NCBI GenBank assembly: GCA_012026785.1
Contig: VEOW01000054.1
Location: forward strand, 1-43,169
Reading direction: 5' to 3'
Source: Chloroflexota bacterium
GTDB taxonomy: Bacteria; Chloroflexota; Limnocylindria; Limnocylindrales; CSP1-4
DNA: 43,169 bases
The position numbers and the translations under genes are program-made. Below the pieces are notes generated by a model. That model was not told the origin of the DNA. It saw nothing but the letters and a program-made list of their open reading frames with translations, and ran no database searches. Of this stretch, positions 1-6,538 are shown in pieces. How positions within the stretch are numbered: the first letter of the stretch is position 1; each line of letters opens with the position of its first letter.

Positions 1-143
1 AGGAAGGCGGCACCCAGATCGAGTTCGAGGACCAGGATCCTCATATCCACGAGCTGTTCGTCGATGAGATGCGCCGGGTGGGCCTGCCGGTCGACATGCT
101 TGACCCGACGCCGGTAGCGACCCGCCGACCGCAGCCCAGCTGA
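1..143 (+). CDS. 3' end of an unrecognised gene
   Basis: An open frame enters from the left edge (first full codon at base 3) and ends at TGA 141-143, leaving about 46 residues. The tail is acidic, with EGGTQIEFEDQD near its start and a proline-rich end (RRPQPS). I do not recognise a family from so short a piece. No stop interrupts it and the base composition matches the neighbours, so it is probably the true C-terminus of a gene lying mostly outside the window. An insertion sequence begins 55 bases after its stop and does not disrupt it. Confidence 0.5.
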   Translation, partial: EGGTQIEFEDQDPHIHELFVDEMRRVGLPVDMLDPTPVATRRPQPS

Positions 144-188
144 CGAAGGCCCGCAAATCAGAGCGCTGTCGCCGATCGACGCTTGGTC

Positions 189-197
189 GTCTAGCGC
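189..197. repeat. Target-site duplication, left copy
   Basis: GTCTAGCGC occurs here and again at 1374-1382, immediately outside both ends of the insertion sequence. A perfect 9-bp direct repeat at exactly these places is best explained as target duplication on insertion. Confidence 0.75.
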
Positions 198-224
198 GTG
201 CAGCCCACGGTGAAGCCGGACACC
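198..224 (+). repeat. Left terminal inverted repeat of the IS
   Basis: It pairs with the reverse complement of 1346-1372 at 20 of 27 positions. The longest identical blocks are GCCCACG and GCCGGACA. It lies 71 bases before the transposase start. Confidence 0.75.
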
Positions 225-295
225 CCGGACATGGAGAAGGGGCCACTGGATACCCTGACGCTGTTGATGTTGCAGTCGACAGCGGAGGTTCGCCC

Positions 296-1345
296 GTGGC
301 CCCGGCCGACAGTTTGGCACGCCTGCGAAAGGCGCTCATGGATCGGGCCGAGCGCCGGGAGGCGCCAGTGACCCAGCTGTGCCGCGAGGCCGGCATCAGC
401 CGCAGCCGGTTCTACGAGCTCCGCGCCCGCTACCGGGCGTACGGTGAGACGGGCCTCCGGCCCAAGCCCCGACCGGCCGAGCGACCCGAGCGGCAGCTGC
501 CAGAGCCGCTCGTCGATGCGATCGTCGCCTATGTCGTCGAGCACCCGACCCACGGTCAGCGGACGATCGCCCTCGTCCTCGCCACGCCCCGCTACGGCGG
601 CTGGCGGGTCAGCCACGGCGGGGTCGCCAACGTCCTCCGCCGGGCCGGGATCGGACGGCGCCTGGCACGGCTCGCCGCGGCCGAGAGCCTGGCTGCCAGC
701 GAGGGTGGGCCCCTGACCGAGCGGGTCCTCCGCCAGGTCCGCGCGATCGAGCGAGCCAAGACCGTCCACATCGGCTCGGAGGTTCCCGGCGAGGAGCTGT
801 TCTTCGACACCTTCTACGTCGGCCACCTCAAGGGCGTCGGCAAGGTCTGGCAGCTGCCGGCCGTCGACGGCGCCAGCTCCTTCGGGATCGCCCGGGTGGT
901 CGCCGGCGACAAGACCGCGGCGGTCATGGCCCGCTTCCTCCTCGACGATGTCCTGCCGGCGGTTCGGCGGGCCGGCCTGCGCCTGGCGAGGGCGACGACC
1001 GACAATGGCCCGGAGTTCGGCCGGGCGTTCGGCGAAGCCTGCCGCGACGCCGACATCCGCCATCACCGGATCCCGCCCCGCAGCCCGAACCTCAACGCCT
1101 TTGTCGAGCGCTTCCAGGGGACGGTCCTCCACCTCCACTACCGGGTCGCCTTCCGGTACCGCTACTACCTGAACCTCGAGACGATCGATGCCGACCTCCA
1201 GGCGTTCCTCCGCTTCTACAACTTCGAGCGCCCGCACCGTGGCTACCGGACGAAGGGCCGCGCACCCGCGAGCATCTTCTTCAGTCAACAGCCTGAGTTC
1301 CTTCAGCAGATGGGAGCGTGGCACGATGACCGACATGCAGCCTGA
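296..1345 (+). CDS. IS481-like DDE transposase
   Basis: This 349-residue protein has an N-terminal helix-turn-helix (about residues 20-60, with the LCREAGISRSRFYELR region) followed by an integrase-core (rve) domain. The catalytic triad reads D171 (FFDTF), D236 (TTDNGPEF) and E271 (NAFVERF); 34 residues lie between the last two, the spacing usual for DDE integrase folds. It catalyses cut and transfer of its own element. The GTG start at 296 is chosen because GGAGG lies at 284-288. The stop is directly followed by the right inverted repeat, so the gene fills the element. There is no sign of a frameshift or truncation, so the enzyme is probably active. The IS481 assignment rests on the single-ORF layout and domain order; a related rve family is possible. 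Confidence 0.9.
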   Translation: MAPADSLARLRKALMDRAERREAPVTQLCREAGISRSRFYELRARYRAYGETGLRPKPRPAERPERQLPEPLVDAIVAYVVEHPTHGQRTIALVLATPRYGGWRVSHGGVANVLRRAGIGRRLARLAAAESLAASEGGPLTERVLRQVRAIERAKTVHIGSEVPGEELFFDTFYVGHLKGVGKVWQLPAVDGASSFGIARVVAGDKTAAVMARFLLDDVLPAVRRAGLRLARATTDNGPEFGRAFGEACRDADIRHHRIPPRSPNLNAFVERFQGTVLHLHYRVAFRYRYYLNLETIDADLQAFLRFYNFERPHRGYRTKGRAPASIFFSQQPEFLQQMGAWHDDRHAA

Positions 1346-1372
1346 GCTGTCCGGCCGGAACGTGGGCCGCAA
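1346..1372 (-). repeat. Right terminal inverted repeat of the IS
   Basis: Read on the minus strand it matches 198-224 at 20 of 27 positions. It begins at the base after the transposase stop codon. Confidence 0.75.
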
Positions 1373-1373
1373 G

Positions 1374-1382
1374 GTCTAGCGC
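1374..1382. repeat. Target-site duplication, right copy
   Basis: Perfect copy of GTCTAGCGC found at 189-197, on the other side of the insertion sequence. Confidence 0.75.
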
Positions 1383-1415
1383 AGAACGAGCCCCGACGTG
1401 CGACAACGCCTGACG

Positions 1416-1445
1416 TTGACAGGGCGGTTGGCGACTGGGTAGGCT
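1416..1445 (+). promoter_or_regulatory. Candidate sigma-70 promoter of the DHODH-like gene
   Basis: A perfect TTGACA at 1416-1421 is followed after 18 bases by a weak -10 candidate, TAGGCT (1440-1445). The predicted transcription start near 1452 would fall at the edge of the palindrome at 1454-1470, which suits repression. The -10 is poor (3 of 6), so activator dependence is possible. Confidence 0.4.
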
Positions 1446-1453
1446 GAGGAATC

Positions 1454-1470
1454 TGGAATGCCGTTCCATA
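1454..1470. promoter_or_regulatory. IclR-type operator candidate
   Basis: TGGAATGCCGTTCCATA has arms TGGAA and TTCCA around a five-base centre. This resembles the palindrome bound by E. coli IclR (TGGAA-type arms with an AT-rich centre). The 11-base core GGAATGCCGTT recurs exactly at 3769-3779, just ahead of the IclR-family gene. Two identical copies, both a short way downstream of a TTGACA hexamer, suggest that the local regulator controls both promoters. Confidence 0.55.
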
Positions 1471-1555
1471 TAGTTGAACGTCCGATGGCGCAGACCCAGC
1501 CCGACCCCGCCGCCGAGGCCACACTAGGGGTGGCCTCAGACCGAGGAGACCGCCA

Positions 1556-2650
1556 GTGGATACCTATCGACAGATCGTGCGGCCGATCCTGTTCAAGCTT
1601 GATCCCGAGACGGCCCACTCGCTGGCGAAGTCCGCGCTTCGATGGAAGCGGCCCTGGTCCGCGCTGGGCCCTGGTGATGCCGTTGCCCACCCGAAGCTGG
1701 GCCTCGACCTGGCGGGCATCAAGCTAGAGAATCCGGTCGGACTGGCGGCTGGCTTCGACAAGGATAGCGAGATGCTGGCGGCCTTTTCGTCGCTGGGGTT
1801 CGGCTACACGATCCCGGGGTCGGTGCGCCCGAAGGCGGCCGGCGATCTCCCGTCGCCCAAACTGCATCGCTACCCCGACCGCCAGTCAATGATCAACAGC
1901 CAGGGAATGCCCAGTAAGGGCGCGCACTACGTAAGCCGCCGCCTCGAGGAGTTCCGGAGGCTCGACCGTACGACACGTGTCATCACGAACATCACAGGCT
2001 GGACGATTGAGGAATACCTGCAGGCCCTCGCCGCTGTCGAGCCACGATCCGATGGCATCGAAATCTCGCTGTCGTGCCCAAACGAGACGTATGACGAGAC
2101 CGTTGACTTCCTGACTCCAACAAGATTCAGAAGCCTTGTCGAGCGCTTGAACGAACGACGCCGCAAGCCGCTGTTCGTCAAGATCCGCAATTACAATAGC
2201 GATGAGGAGAAGGACAACCGATTCGAGTTGATTCAACTCTGTCTTCAGCTCGGCGTCGACGGGGTCACCCTTCCGGGGTCGCACATCGCAGCTGAGCCAA
2301 GGCTGGCTCCGGGCCGGGGCAATCTCAGCGGGAAGGCAGTGTTCGGAAAGACGCTCCAGAACGTCCAGGATGTCTATCGGGCGACTGGGGGTCGGCTCCC
2401 AATCAAGGCGCTCGGCGGAGTGTTCACAGCCCGTGATGCGTTCGAGGCCATTGCGGCGGGAGCCTCCGCAGTCGAGCTGTTGACGGGACTCGTGTACGAA
2501 GGTTGGAGTGTTGCCCAGCAGATCAACAGGGGTCTTCTCGAGTTGATGAGTTCGCACGGAATCGCGAACGTTGTTGAGCTCAGAGGCCGCTCGACGCTTG
2601 AACTCGAACGAGCCCCGACCACCAGAGCGGCCAGCGCTGTCGCACACTGA
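1556..2650 (+). CDS. Dihydroorotate dehydrogenase-like flavoprotein (PyrD family)
   Basis: This 364-residue FMN beta/alpha-barrel protein begins like class 2 (membrane, quinone-linked) DHODHs: LDPETAH near residue 15, then GLAAGFDKD (62-70) and MINSQGMPSKG (112-122). The catalytic loop reads SLSCPNE (171-177); alignment with the class 2 SSPNT motif puts Cys174 where class 2 enzymes have Ser, as in class 1 DHODH and dihydropyrimidine dehydrogenase. The flavin and phosphate region GGVFTARDA...GASAVELLTG is intact. GTG 1556 is chosen because GAGGAG lies at 1543-1548. It stands apart from any pyr genes and opens a catabolic island, so it may reduce or oxidise a ring double bond in catabolism rather than make pyrimidines. 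A housekeeping pyrD cannot be excluded. Confidence 0.75.
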   Translation: MDTYRQIVRPILFKLDPETAHSLAKSALRWKRPWSALGPGDAVAHPKLGLDLAGIKLENPVGLAAGFDKDSEMLAAFSSLGFGYTIPGSVRPKAAGDLPSPKLHRYPDRQSMINSQGMPSKGAHYVSRRLEEFRRLDRTTRVITNITGWTIEEYLQALAAVEPRSDGIEISLSCPNETYDETVDFLTPTRFRSLVERLNERRRKPLFVKIRNYNSDEEKDNRFELIQLCLQLGVDGVTLPGSHIAAEPRLAPGRGNLSGKAVFGKTLQNVQDVYRATGGRLPIKALGGVFTARDAFEAIAAGASAVELLTGLVYEGWSVAQQINRGLLELMSSHGIANVVELRGRSTLELERAPTTRAASAVAH

Positions 2651-2738
2651 CCTGTAGCGCTCTCGCGGCAGGTGAGGACGCGAGATTGACCGGGGAGTCG
2701 GGAGGATTCAGGCACTCAATTCGGCCGGGAGGTCATCG

Positions 2739-3725
2739 GTGAAGCCGAGCTTCGGCGTGCTGCTCCCGCAGTTCGGTGAGTACGCCAGCCGCGATACGCT
2801 TCTCCGCACGGCGATGACCGCCGAGCACCTCGGCTTCGACTCGGTGTGGGTTCGGGATCACATCGTCTACCAACCCCGCCCATTCGACGATCAGGATCGG
2901 ACATTCTTGGAGCCGATGGTGACGCTTGCGGCCGTGGCAGGTGTCACCGACCATCTCATCCTTGGAACCGCTTGCCTCATTCCGTATCGCCACCCGATTC
3001 GCACGGCGTTGTCGTTGGGTTCCCTGGAGACGATTGCCGGCGCGGGCCGTGTCATCGCAGGTTTCGGAGCGGGGCTGCGAGACGAAGAGTTCGCCGCACT
3101 TGGCCTAGGCGACATCAAACGCGGTCAAATGCTACGGGAACAAGTGCAGATCATCCGTGAGCTTTGGGCGGGCGGGTCCGTCAGCTAAGCAGGCACGCAC
3201 TACTCATTTGCAGATGTCGACATTCGTCCGGTCCCAACCCGAGTCGGAGGTATTCCCATCTGGTACTGCGGGGAGTCCGAGGCTTCGGTCCGTCGCGCCG
3301 TTGACTTTGCAGAGGGCTGGATGCCCGGGCGTATCACGATCGCGGATTTCCGAAACCGGGTTCACCTCCTTCGGCAGCTTTCAGATGATCGCGGTCGCGA
3401 AACACCCACGATCGGCGTCATCCCCCTGGTGAGCCCGGGGCCATCCTGGGAGATCGGAATGGCTTCAGTTCCGTGGCAAGAGATGATGGCCTTCGAGTTC
3501 GCGGAAGGTCAGTTCGATACCCCGGCGTCGGGCGGTTGGACCTCGCCGAAGGACCTCGATGGGGCGATCCTGGCCGGGACACCAGCTGACATCCTGGAGG
3601 GCGTCCATGGATACCTCGATGCCGGGGTGGAGCATCTTGTGTTCGACCTTCGAGCGCGATTCGCCGACTTGGATGAATGCCTCGCGGCGCTCGGAGAAAA
3701 CGTCTTGCCTCGCCTACGAGGTTGA
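2739..3725 (+). pseudogene. LLM-class flavin monooxygenase, broken by one in-frame TAA
   Basis: From GTG 2739 (ribosome site GGAGG at 2728-2732) the frame encodes a luciferase-like monooxygenase closely resembling the intact paralogue at 4573: VLLPQFGEYAS, GFDSVWVRDHIV, CLIPYRHPI, then LWAGGSVS and a TAA at 3186-3188. The same frame continues without a shift: THYSFADVDIRP, IPIWYCGES, EGWMPGRIT, ending PRLRG at 3725. In the paralogue the residues at this point are VTYEG, so TAA stands in for a Tyr codon (TAC or TAT), one substitution away. Everything else is full length, so loss is recent, or it is a base-call error. TAA is not a known selenocysteine or pyrrolysine codon, so programmed recoding is unlikely. 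No separate start with a good ribosome site was seen for the second part. Confidence 0.8.
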
Positions 3726-3748
3726 CACGGTTCGGTCGACGGGATAAT
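3722..3748 (+). promoter_or_regulatory. Candidate promoter of the IclR-led operon
   Basis: TTGACA (3722-3727, perfect) and GATAAT (3743-3748, 5 of 6) are separated by 15 bases, slightly shorter than ideal. The predicted start near 3755 lies just before the repeated operator core at 3769-3779. It overlaps the last bases of the preceding pseudogene and would drive the long operon to 18641. Confidence 0.5.
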
Positions 3749-3768
3749 GTCCAGCTGCTCCATGATGC

Positions 3769-3779
3769 GGAATGCCGTT
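3769..3779. promoter_or_regulatory. Second copy of the IclR operator core
   Basis: GGAATGCCGTT is identical to the core of the palindrome at 1454-1470, but the right arm is degenerate here (TTTTGAG instead of TTCCA). It sits between the promoter candidate and the IclR start codon, as expected for autoregulation. Confidence 0.5.
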
Positions 3780-3784
3780 TTGAG

Positions 3785-4576
3785 ATGCAGAACATGAGCT
3801 CGGTCGACAAGGCGCTCCAGATCCTCCTCCTGCTGGCCCGCGAGCCGGGCCCATTGGGCGTCCGCGAGATCGGGCGCAGGCTGGGGATGAGCGCGCCAAC
3901 GGTCCATCGCCTGCTCACCACGCTGAGCACGTACGATCTGGTTCAGCACATCAACGGCAAGTCCGAGTACCGGCTGGGTTGGGCCTGCCTGGGTCTCGGC
4001 CGGGCCGTCCTGAGTGGGACGGAGTTCGCCCAAGCCGCACAGGAGATCGCCCGTGCGCTTCGAGACGCGACCGAGGAGACGGTTACCGGGCAGGTCCGCG
4101 TCGGCGGGGAGCAGGTGGTCGTTGTTGAGGCGGAGGGCCTCCACGAGCTACGGCGCCGCGTTGGGGTAGGGCGTCGCATTCCACTCCATGCCGGCGCATC
4201 GGGCAGAGCCATGCTCGCGTTCCTGCCGTCCGAGGAGGTCGAACGCTATCTGGCGCAGCCCCTCACGAAGATTGGTCCGAACACGATCACCGATCCGATC
4301 GAACTCCAGGCCCGATTGGCCGAGGTCCATCGACTCGGCTACGCAACGAGCTTCGAGGAGAGCGTGACGGGCGTCGGAGCCGCCTCCGTGCCGATCTTCG
4401 GAGATGACGGCCGGGTGGCCGGAAGCCTGTCCGTTTCTGGACCGGAGGCGCGGATCGGCGTGGACCTGGAGCAGCGGATCGTGCCTCTCCTGCTCGATGC
4501 CGGCGAGGCGTTGTCGAAGGCGCTCGGATACCGCGCCCCGGAAGGACGCGGCCAGCTCGTGGGATCGGTTCGGTGA
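3785..4576 (+). CDS. IclR-family transcriptional regulator
   Basis: This protein of about 263 residues has an N-terminal winged helix-turn-helix (SVDKALQILLLLA, then VREIGRRLGMSAPTVHRLLTTL) and a C-terminal IclR effector domain (VTGQVRVGGEQVVVVEAEG, PLHAGASGRAMLAFLP, YATSFEESVTGVGAASVPI). IclR proteins sense small acids and control catabolic operons. ATG 3785 is chosen because it follows the promoter and operator candidates; ATG 3794 is equally possible, and neither has a strong ribosome site. It heads the operon and its TGA overlaps the GTG of the next gene. A candidate operator shared with the 1556 gene makes both likely targets. The effector is unknown. Confidence 0.9.
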   Translation: MQNMSSVDKALQILLLLAREPGPLGVREIGRRLGMSAPTVHRLLTTLSTYDLVQHINGKSEYRLGWACLGLGRAVLSGTEFAQAAQEIARALRDATEETVTGQVRVGGEQVVVVEAEGLHELRRRVGVGRRIPLHAGASGRAMLAFLPSEEVERYLAQPLTKIGPNTITDPIELQARLAEVHRLGYATSFEESVTGVGAASVPIFGDDGRVAGSLSVSGPEARIGVDLEQRIVPLLLDAGEALSKALGYRAPEGRGQLVGSVR

Positions 4577-5616
4577 GTCCGAGGGAGGAGATGGGATTGG
4601 CAGGGCAAATTCGACGATATGGCCTGTTGCTCCCCCACTTCGGCGCACATGCCTCGCGTGAGAACCTCCTGGAGGGTGCTCGACTGGCCGAGCAACTCGG
4701 ATTCGACTCCGTCTGGGTCCGCGACCACCTCGTGTTCCATCCACATGGCATGGAGGGGCAGGACCGAACGCACGTCGAGCCCTTCGTCACCTTGGCAGCC
4801 ATCGCGGGGGCGACGAACCGGTTGGTCCTCGGGACGGGCTCCCTCATTCCGTATCGCCATCCCATCCACACTGCACTCTCGCTCAGCTCGCTCGAGCGAA
4901 TGGCCGGCCCTGGCCGGGTGATCGCAGGCTGGGGCATCGGCACGTTCGACCACGAATTCGCCGCGGTCGGGCTCGGCGACGTCAAGCGCGCCGACCTGCT
5001 GCGAGAGCAGGTCGATGTCATGCGGCGCCTGTGGACCGGCGAGTCGGTCACCTACGAGGGGCAGTTCTACCGGTTCGAGAACGTTGACATTCATCCCTCG
5101 CCGGCTGACGGGACTATTCCAATCTGGTACTGCGGGAACTCGGTCCTGTCGGTCCGCAAGGCCGTTGAGTACTGCGACGGCTGGATGCCCGGACGGATCA
5201 CCCTGAAGACCTTCAGGAAGCGGGTGGAGCGCCTCGAGATGCTGTCCGCTGAGTACGGCCGCGTGCAGCGACCCGTTGCGGGAGCGATCCCAATCGTGAG
5301 TCCCGGAAGGACGAAGGACGAGGCCCTCGAGTCCGTCAATTGGCGGGAGATGATGCAGCAGGCCATCAGCTCCAAGTGGGAGTTGCCCGATTCCGGCGGC
5401 TGGACGGCGCCAGAGGATCTCGATGGGGCCCTGATCGCCGGCACCGCAGACGACATCGTCGACGCGAGCGAGCGCTATCACGACGCCGGGCTCGAGCACC
5501 TTGTCTACGACCTGCGGTTCCGCTTTGATGGTTGGCTCGACCACATCGCGTTCCTTGGCGAGGAAGTGCTGCCACGGCTGCGGAGGGGTGCTGCTGTCGG
5601 CTCCGTCGGGGGGTAG
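4573..5616 (+). CDS. LLM-class flavin-dependent monooxygenase
   Basis: This luciferase-like barrel protein has up to 347 residues. Visible family signatures are LLLPHFGAHAS, GFDSVWVRDHLVFHP, LVLGTGSLIPYRHPI, GRVIAGWGIGTFDHEF, RLWTGESVTYEGQFY and DGWMPGRIT. LLM enzymes use reduced FMN or F420 to oxygenate or reduce small molecules; RutA, which opens the uracil ring, is one member, although I do not claim orthology. GTG 4573 overlaps the IclR stop (GTGA); ATG 4591 and TTG 4597 are alternatives because GGGAGGAG lies at 4583-4590. Operon neighbours are cyclic-amide hydrolases and molybdenum hydroxylases, which suggests oxygenation of an N-heterocycle. It is the intact relative of the pseudogene at 2739 and of the minus-strand gene ending at 18670. 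Whether it uses F420 or FMN is not resolved. Confidence 0.85.
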   Translation: MSPREEMGLAGQIRRYGLLLPHFGAHASRENLLEGARLAEQLGFDSVWVRDHLVFHPHGMEGQDRTHVEPFVTLAAIAGATNRLVLGTGSLIPYRHPIHTALSLSSLERMAGPGRVIAGWGIGTFDHEFAAVGLGDVKRADLLREQVDVMRRLWTGESVTYEGQFYRFENVDIHPSPADGTIPIWYCGNSVLSVRKAVEYCDGWMPGRITLKTFRKRVERLEMLSAEYGRVQRPVAGAIPIVSPGRTKDEALESVNWREMMQQAISSKWELPDSGGWTAPEDLDGALIAGTADDIVDASERYHDAGLEHLVYDLRFRFDGWLDHIAFLGEEVLPRLRRGAAVGSVGG

Positions 5617-5623
5617 GGCGGAG

Positions 5624-6538
5624 ATGCGGGAAGAGCGCGTCGAGTTCTACAGCTACGGGCAACGGCTCGCCGGACTGCTTCGAATGCCGGACGCGGTGGC
5701 GGGTCGGCAGCCGGTCATCGTTCAGGCACCCGGCTGGCTCGGGCTGGCTGATGCCAAGACATACGAGCCGTGGCACCGCGCCTTCACGGAAGCGGGCTAC
5801 GCCCTGCTGGTCTTCGACTATCGCGGTTACGGTCAGAGTGAGGGCGAACGCGGTTGGATCCTGCCCGATCGAATGGTCGAGGACATCTGGAACGCAGTTA
5901 CGTTTGTTGGCACTCGCGACGACCTCGACCCTGATCGCATCGGTGCATATGGGATCGGTGGGATAGGCGGGGGAAACGTCATCATCGCTGCCGCCCAGGA
6001 TGAGCGTATCCGCTGCGTCGCGGTGCAATCGGTCGTCGCCGATGGCCGCGACTGGCTTCGCCGGATGCGGCGCGAGTACGAGTGGGTCGAGTATGTCGAG
6101 CGCGTTGGGGACGATGCCCGCTCATGGGTTTCGACGGGCGACAGCGAGCTTGTCAATCCTCGGACCGACATCATGGTTGCCACTCCGGAGCGGCAGGCGT
6201 ACACGAACAAGGGCGATGTCGATACCCGCATGGAGCCCCAATTTCACCTCCAGAGCGCGGCAGCGCTGATGCGGTACCGACCACTTGACCACGTGCCTCG
6301 TCTGTCGCCCCGGGCGCTACTGCTGACCAGCGTCGCCGACGACTCGGTGACCCCCGAAGACCATGCGTTACGCCTGTACGAGGCTGCCGGCCCGCCCAAG
6401 CGGCTGATCCGCCAGACCGGCACCACGCATTACCGCTCGTACACCGACAACTACGAGGTGCTGGCCCGCGAGCTCGTCAATTGGTACGACCGCTACCTGA
6501 CTGCCGCACCCATCAACGCACGGGAGGACCAGGGATGA
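5624..6538 (+). CDS. Alpha/beta-hydrolase-fold protein lacking the nucleophile Ser
   Basis: This 304-residue protein has the fold of dienelactone hydrolase/peptidase S9-like enzymes: VIVQAPGWLG (31-40), LLVFDYRGYGQSEG (61-74), the nucleophile-elbow strand RIGAYG (105-110), an Asp-containing DDSVTPEDHA and a His-containing TGTTHYRSY. At the elbow, where GxSxG is expected, it reads G110-I-G-G-I-G, so Gly112 replaces Ser. The paralogue at 21088 has the same substitution, so it is not a sequencing slip. The fold can work without Ser, as in cofactor-free dioxygenases, so a non-hydrolytic or His/Asp-driven reaction is possible (inference). ATG 5624 follows GGGCGGAG; the TGA overlaps the next ATG by the ATGA arrangement. 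Confidence 0.8.
   Translation: MREERVEFYSYGQRLAGLLRMPDAVAGRQPVIVQAPGWLGLADAKTYEPWHRAFTEAGYALLVFDYRGYGQSEGERGWILPDRMVEDIWNAVTFVGTRDDLDPDRIGAYGIGGIGGGNVIIAAAQDERIRCVAVQSVVADGRDWLRRMRREYEWVEYVERVGDDARSWVSTGDSELVNPRTDIMVATPERQAYTNKGDVDTRMEPQFHLQSAAALMRYRPLDHVPRLSPRALLLTSVADDSVTPEDHALRLYEAAGPPKRLIRQTGTTHYRSYTDNYEVLARELVNWYDRYLTAAPINAREDQG

Larger units (their letters stand above)
198..1373 (+). mobile_element. Complete IS481-like insertion sequence
   Basis: A single transposase gene (296-1345) is bracketed by imperfect terminal inverted repeats: 198-224 against the reverse complement of 1346-1372, with 20 of 27 positions matching, including the shared blocks GCCCACG and GCCGGACA. Directly outside lies a perfect 9-bp direct repeat, GTCTAGCGC, at 189-197 and 1374-1382, the expected footprint of target duplication. 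IS481-family elements make short duplications of variable length. The identical repeats and the intact transposase suggest a recent insertion into the space between the left-edge gene and the catabolic island. The exact end could be off by one or two bases, because 1373 falls between the aligned repeat and the duplication. Confidence 0.85.

Noticed and set aside
3186-3188. Programmed readthrough or recoding of TAA in the LLM gene
   Set aside because: TAA is not used for selenocysteine or pyrrolysine, and no readthrough context or structure was seen. Simple nonsense mutation is enough.
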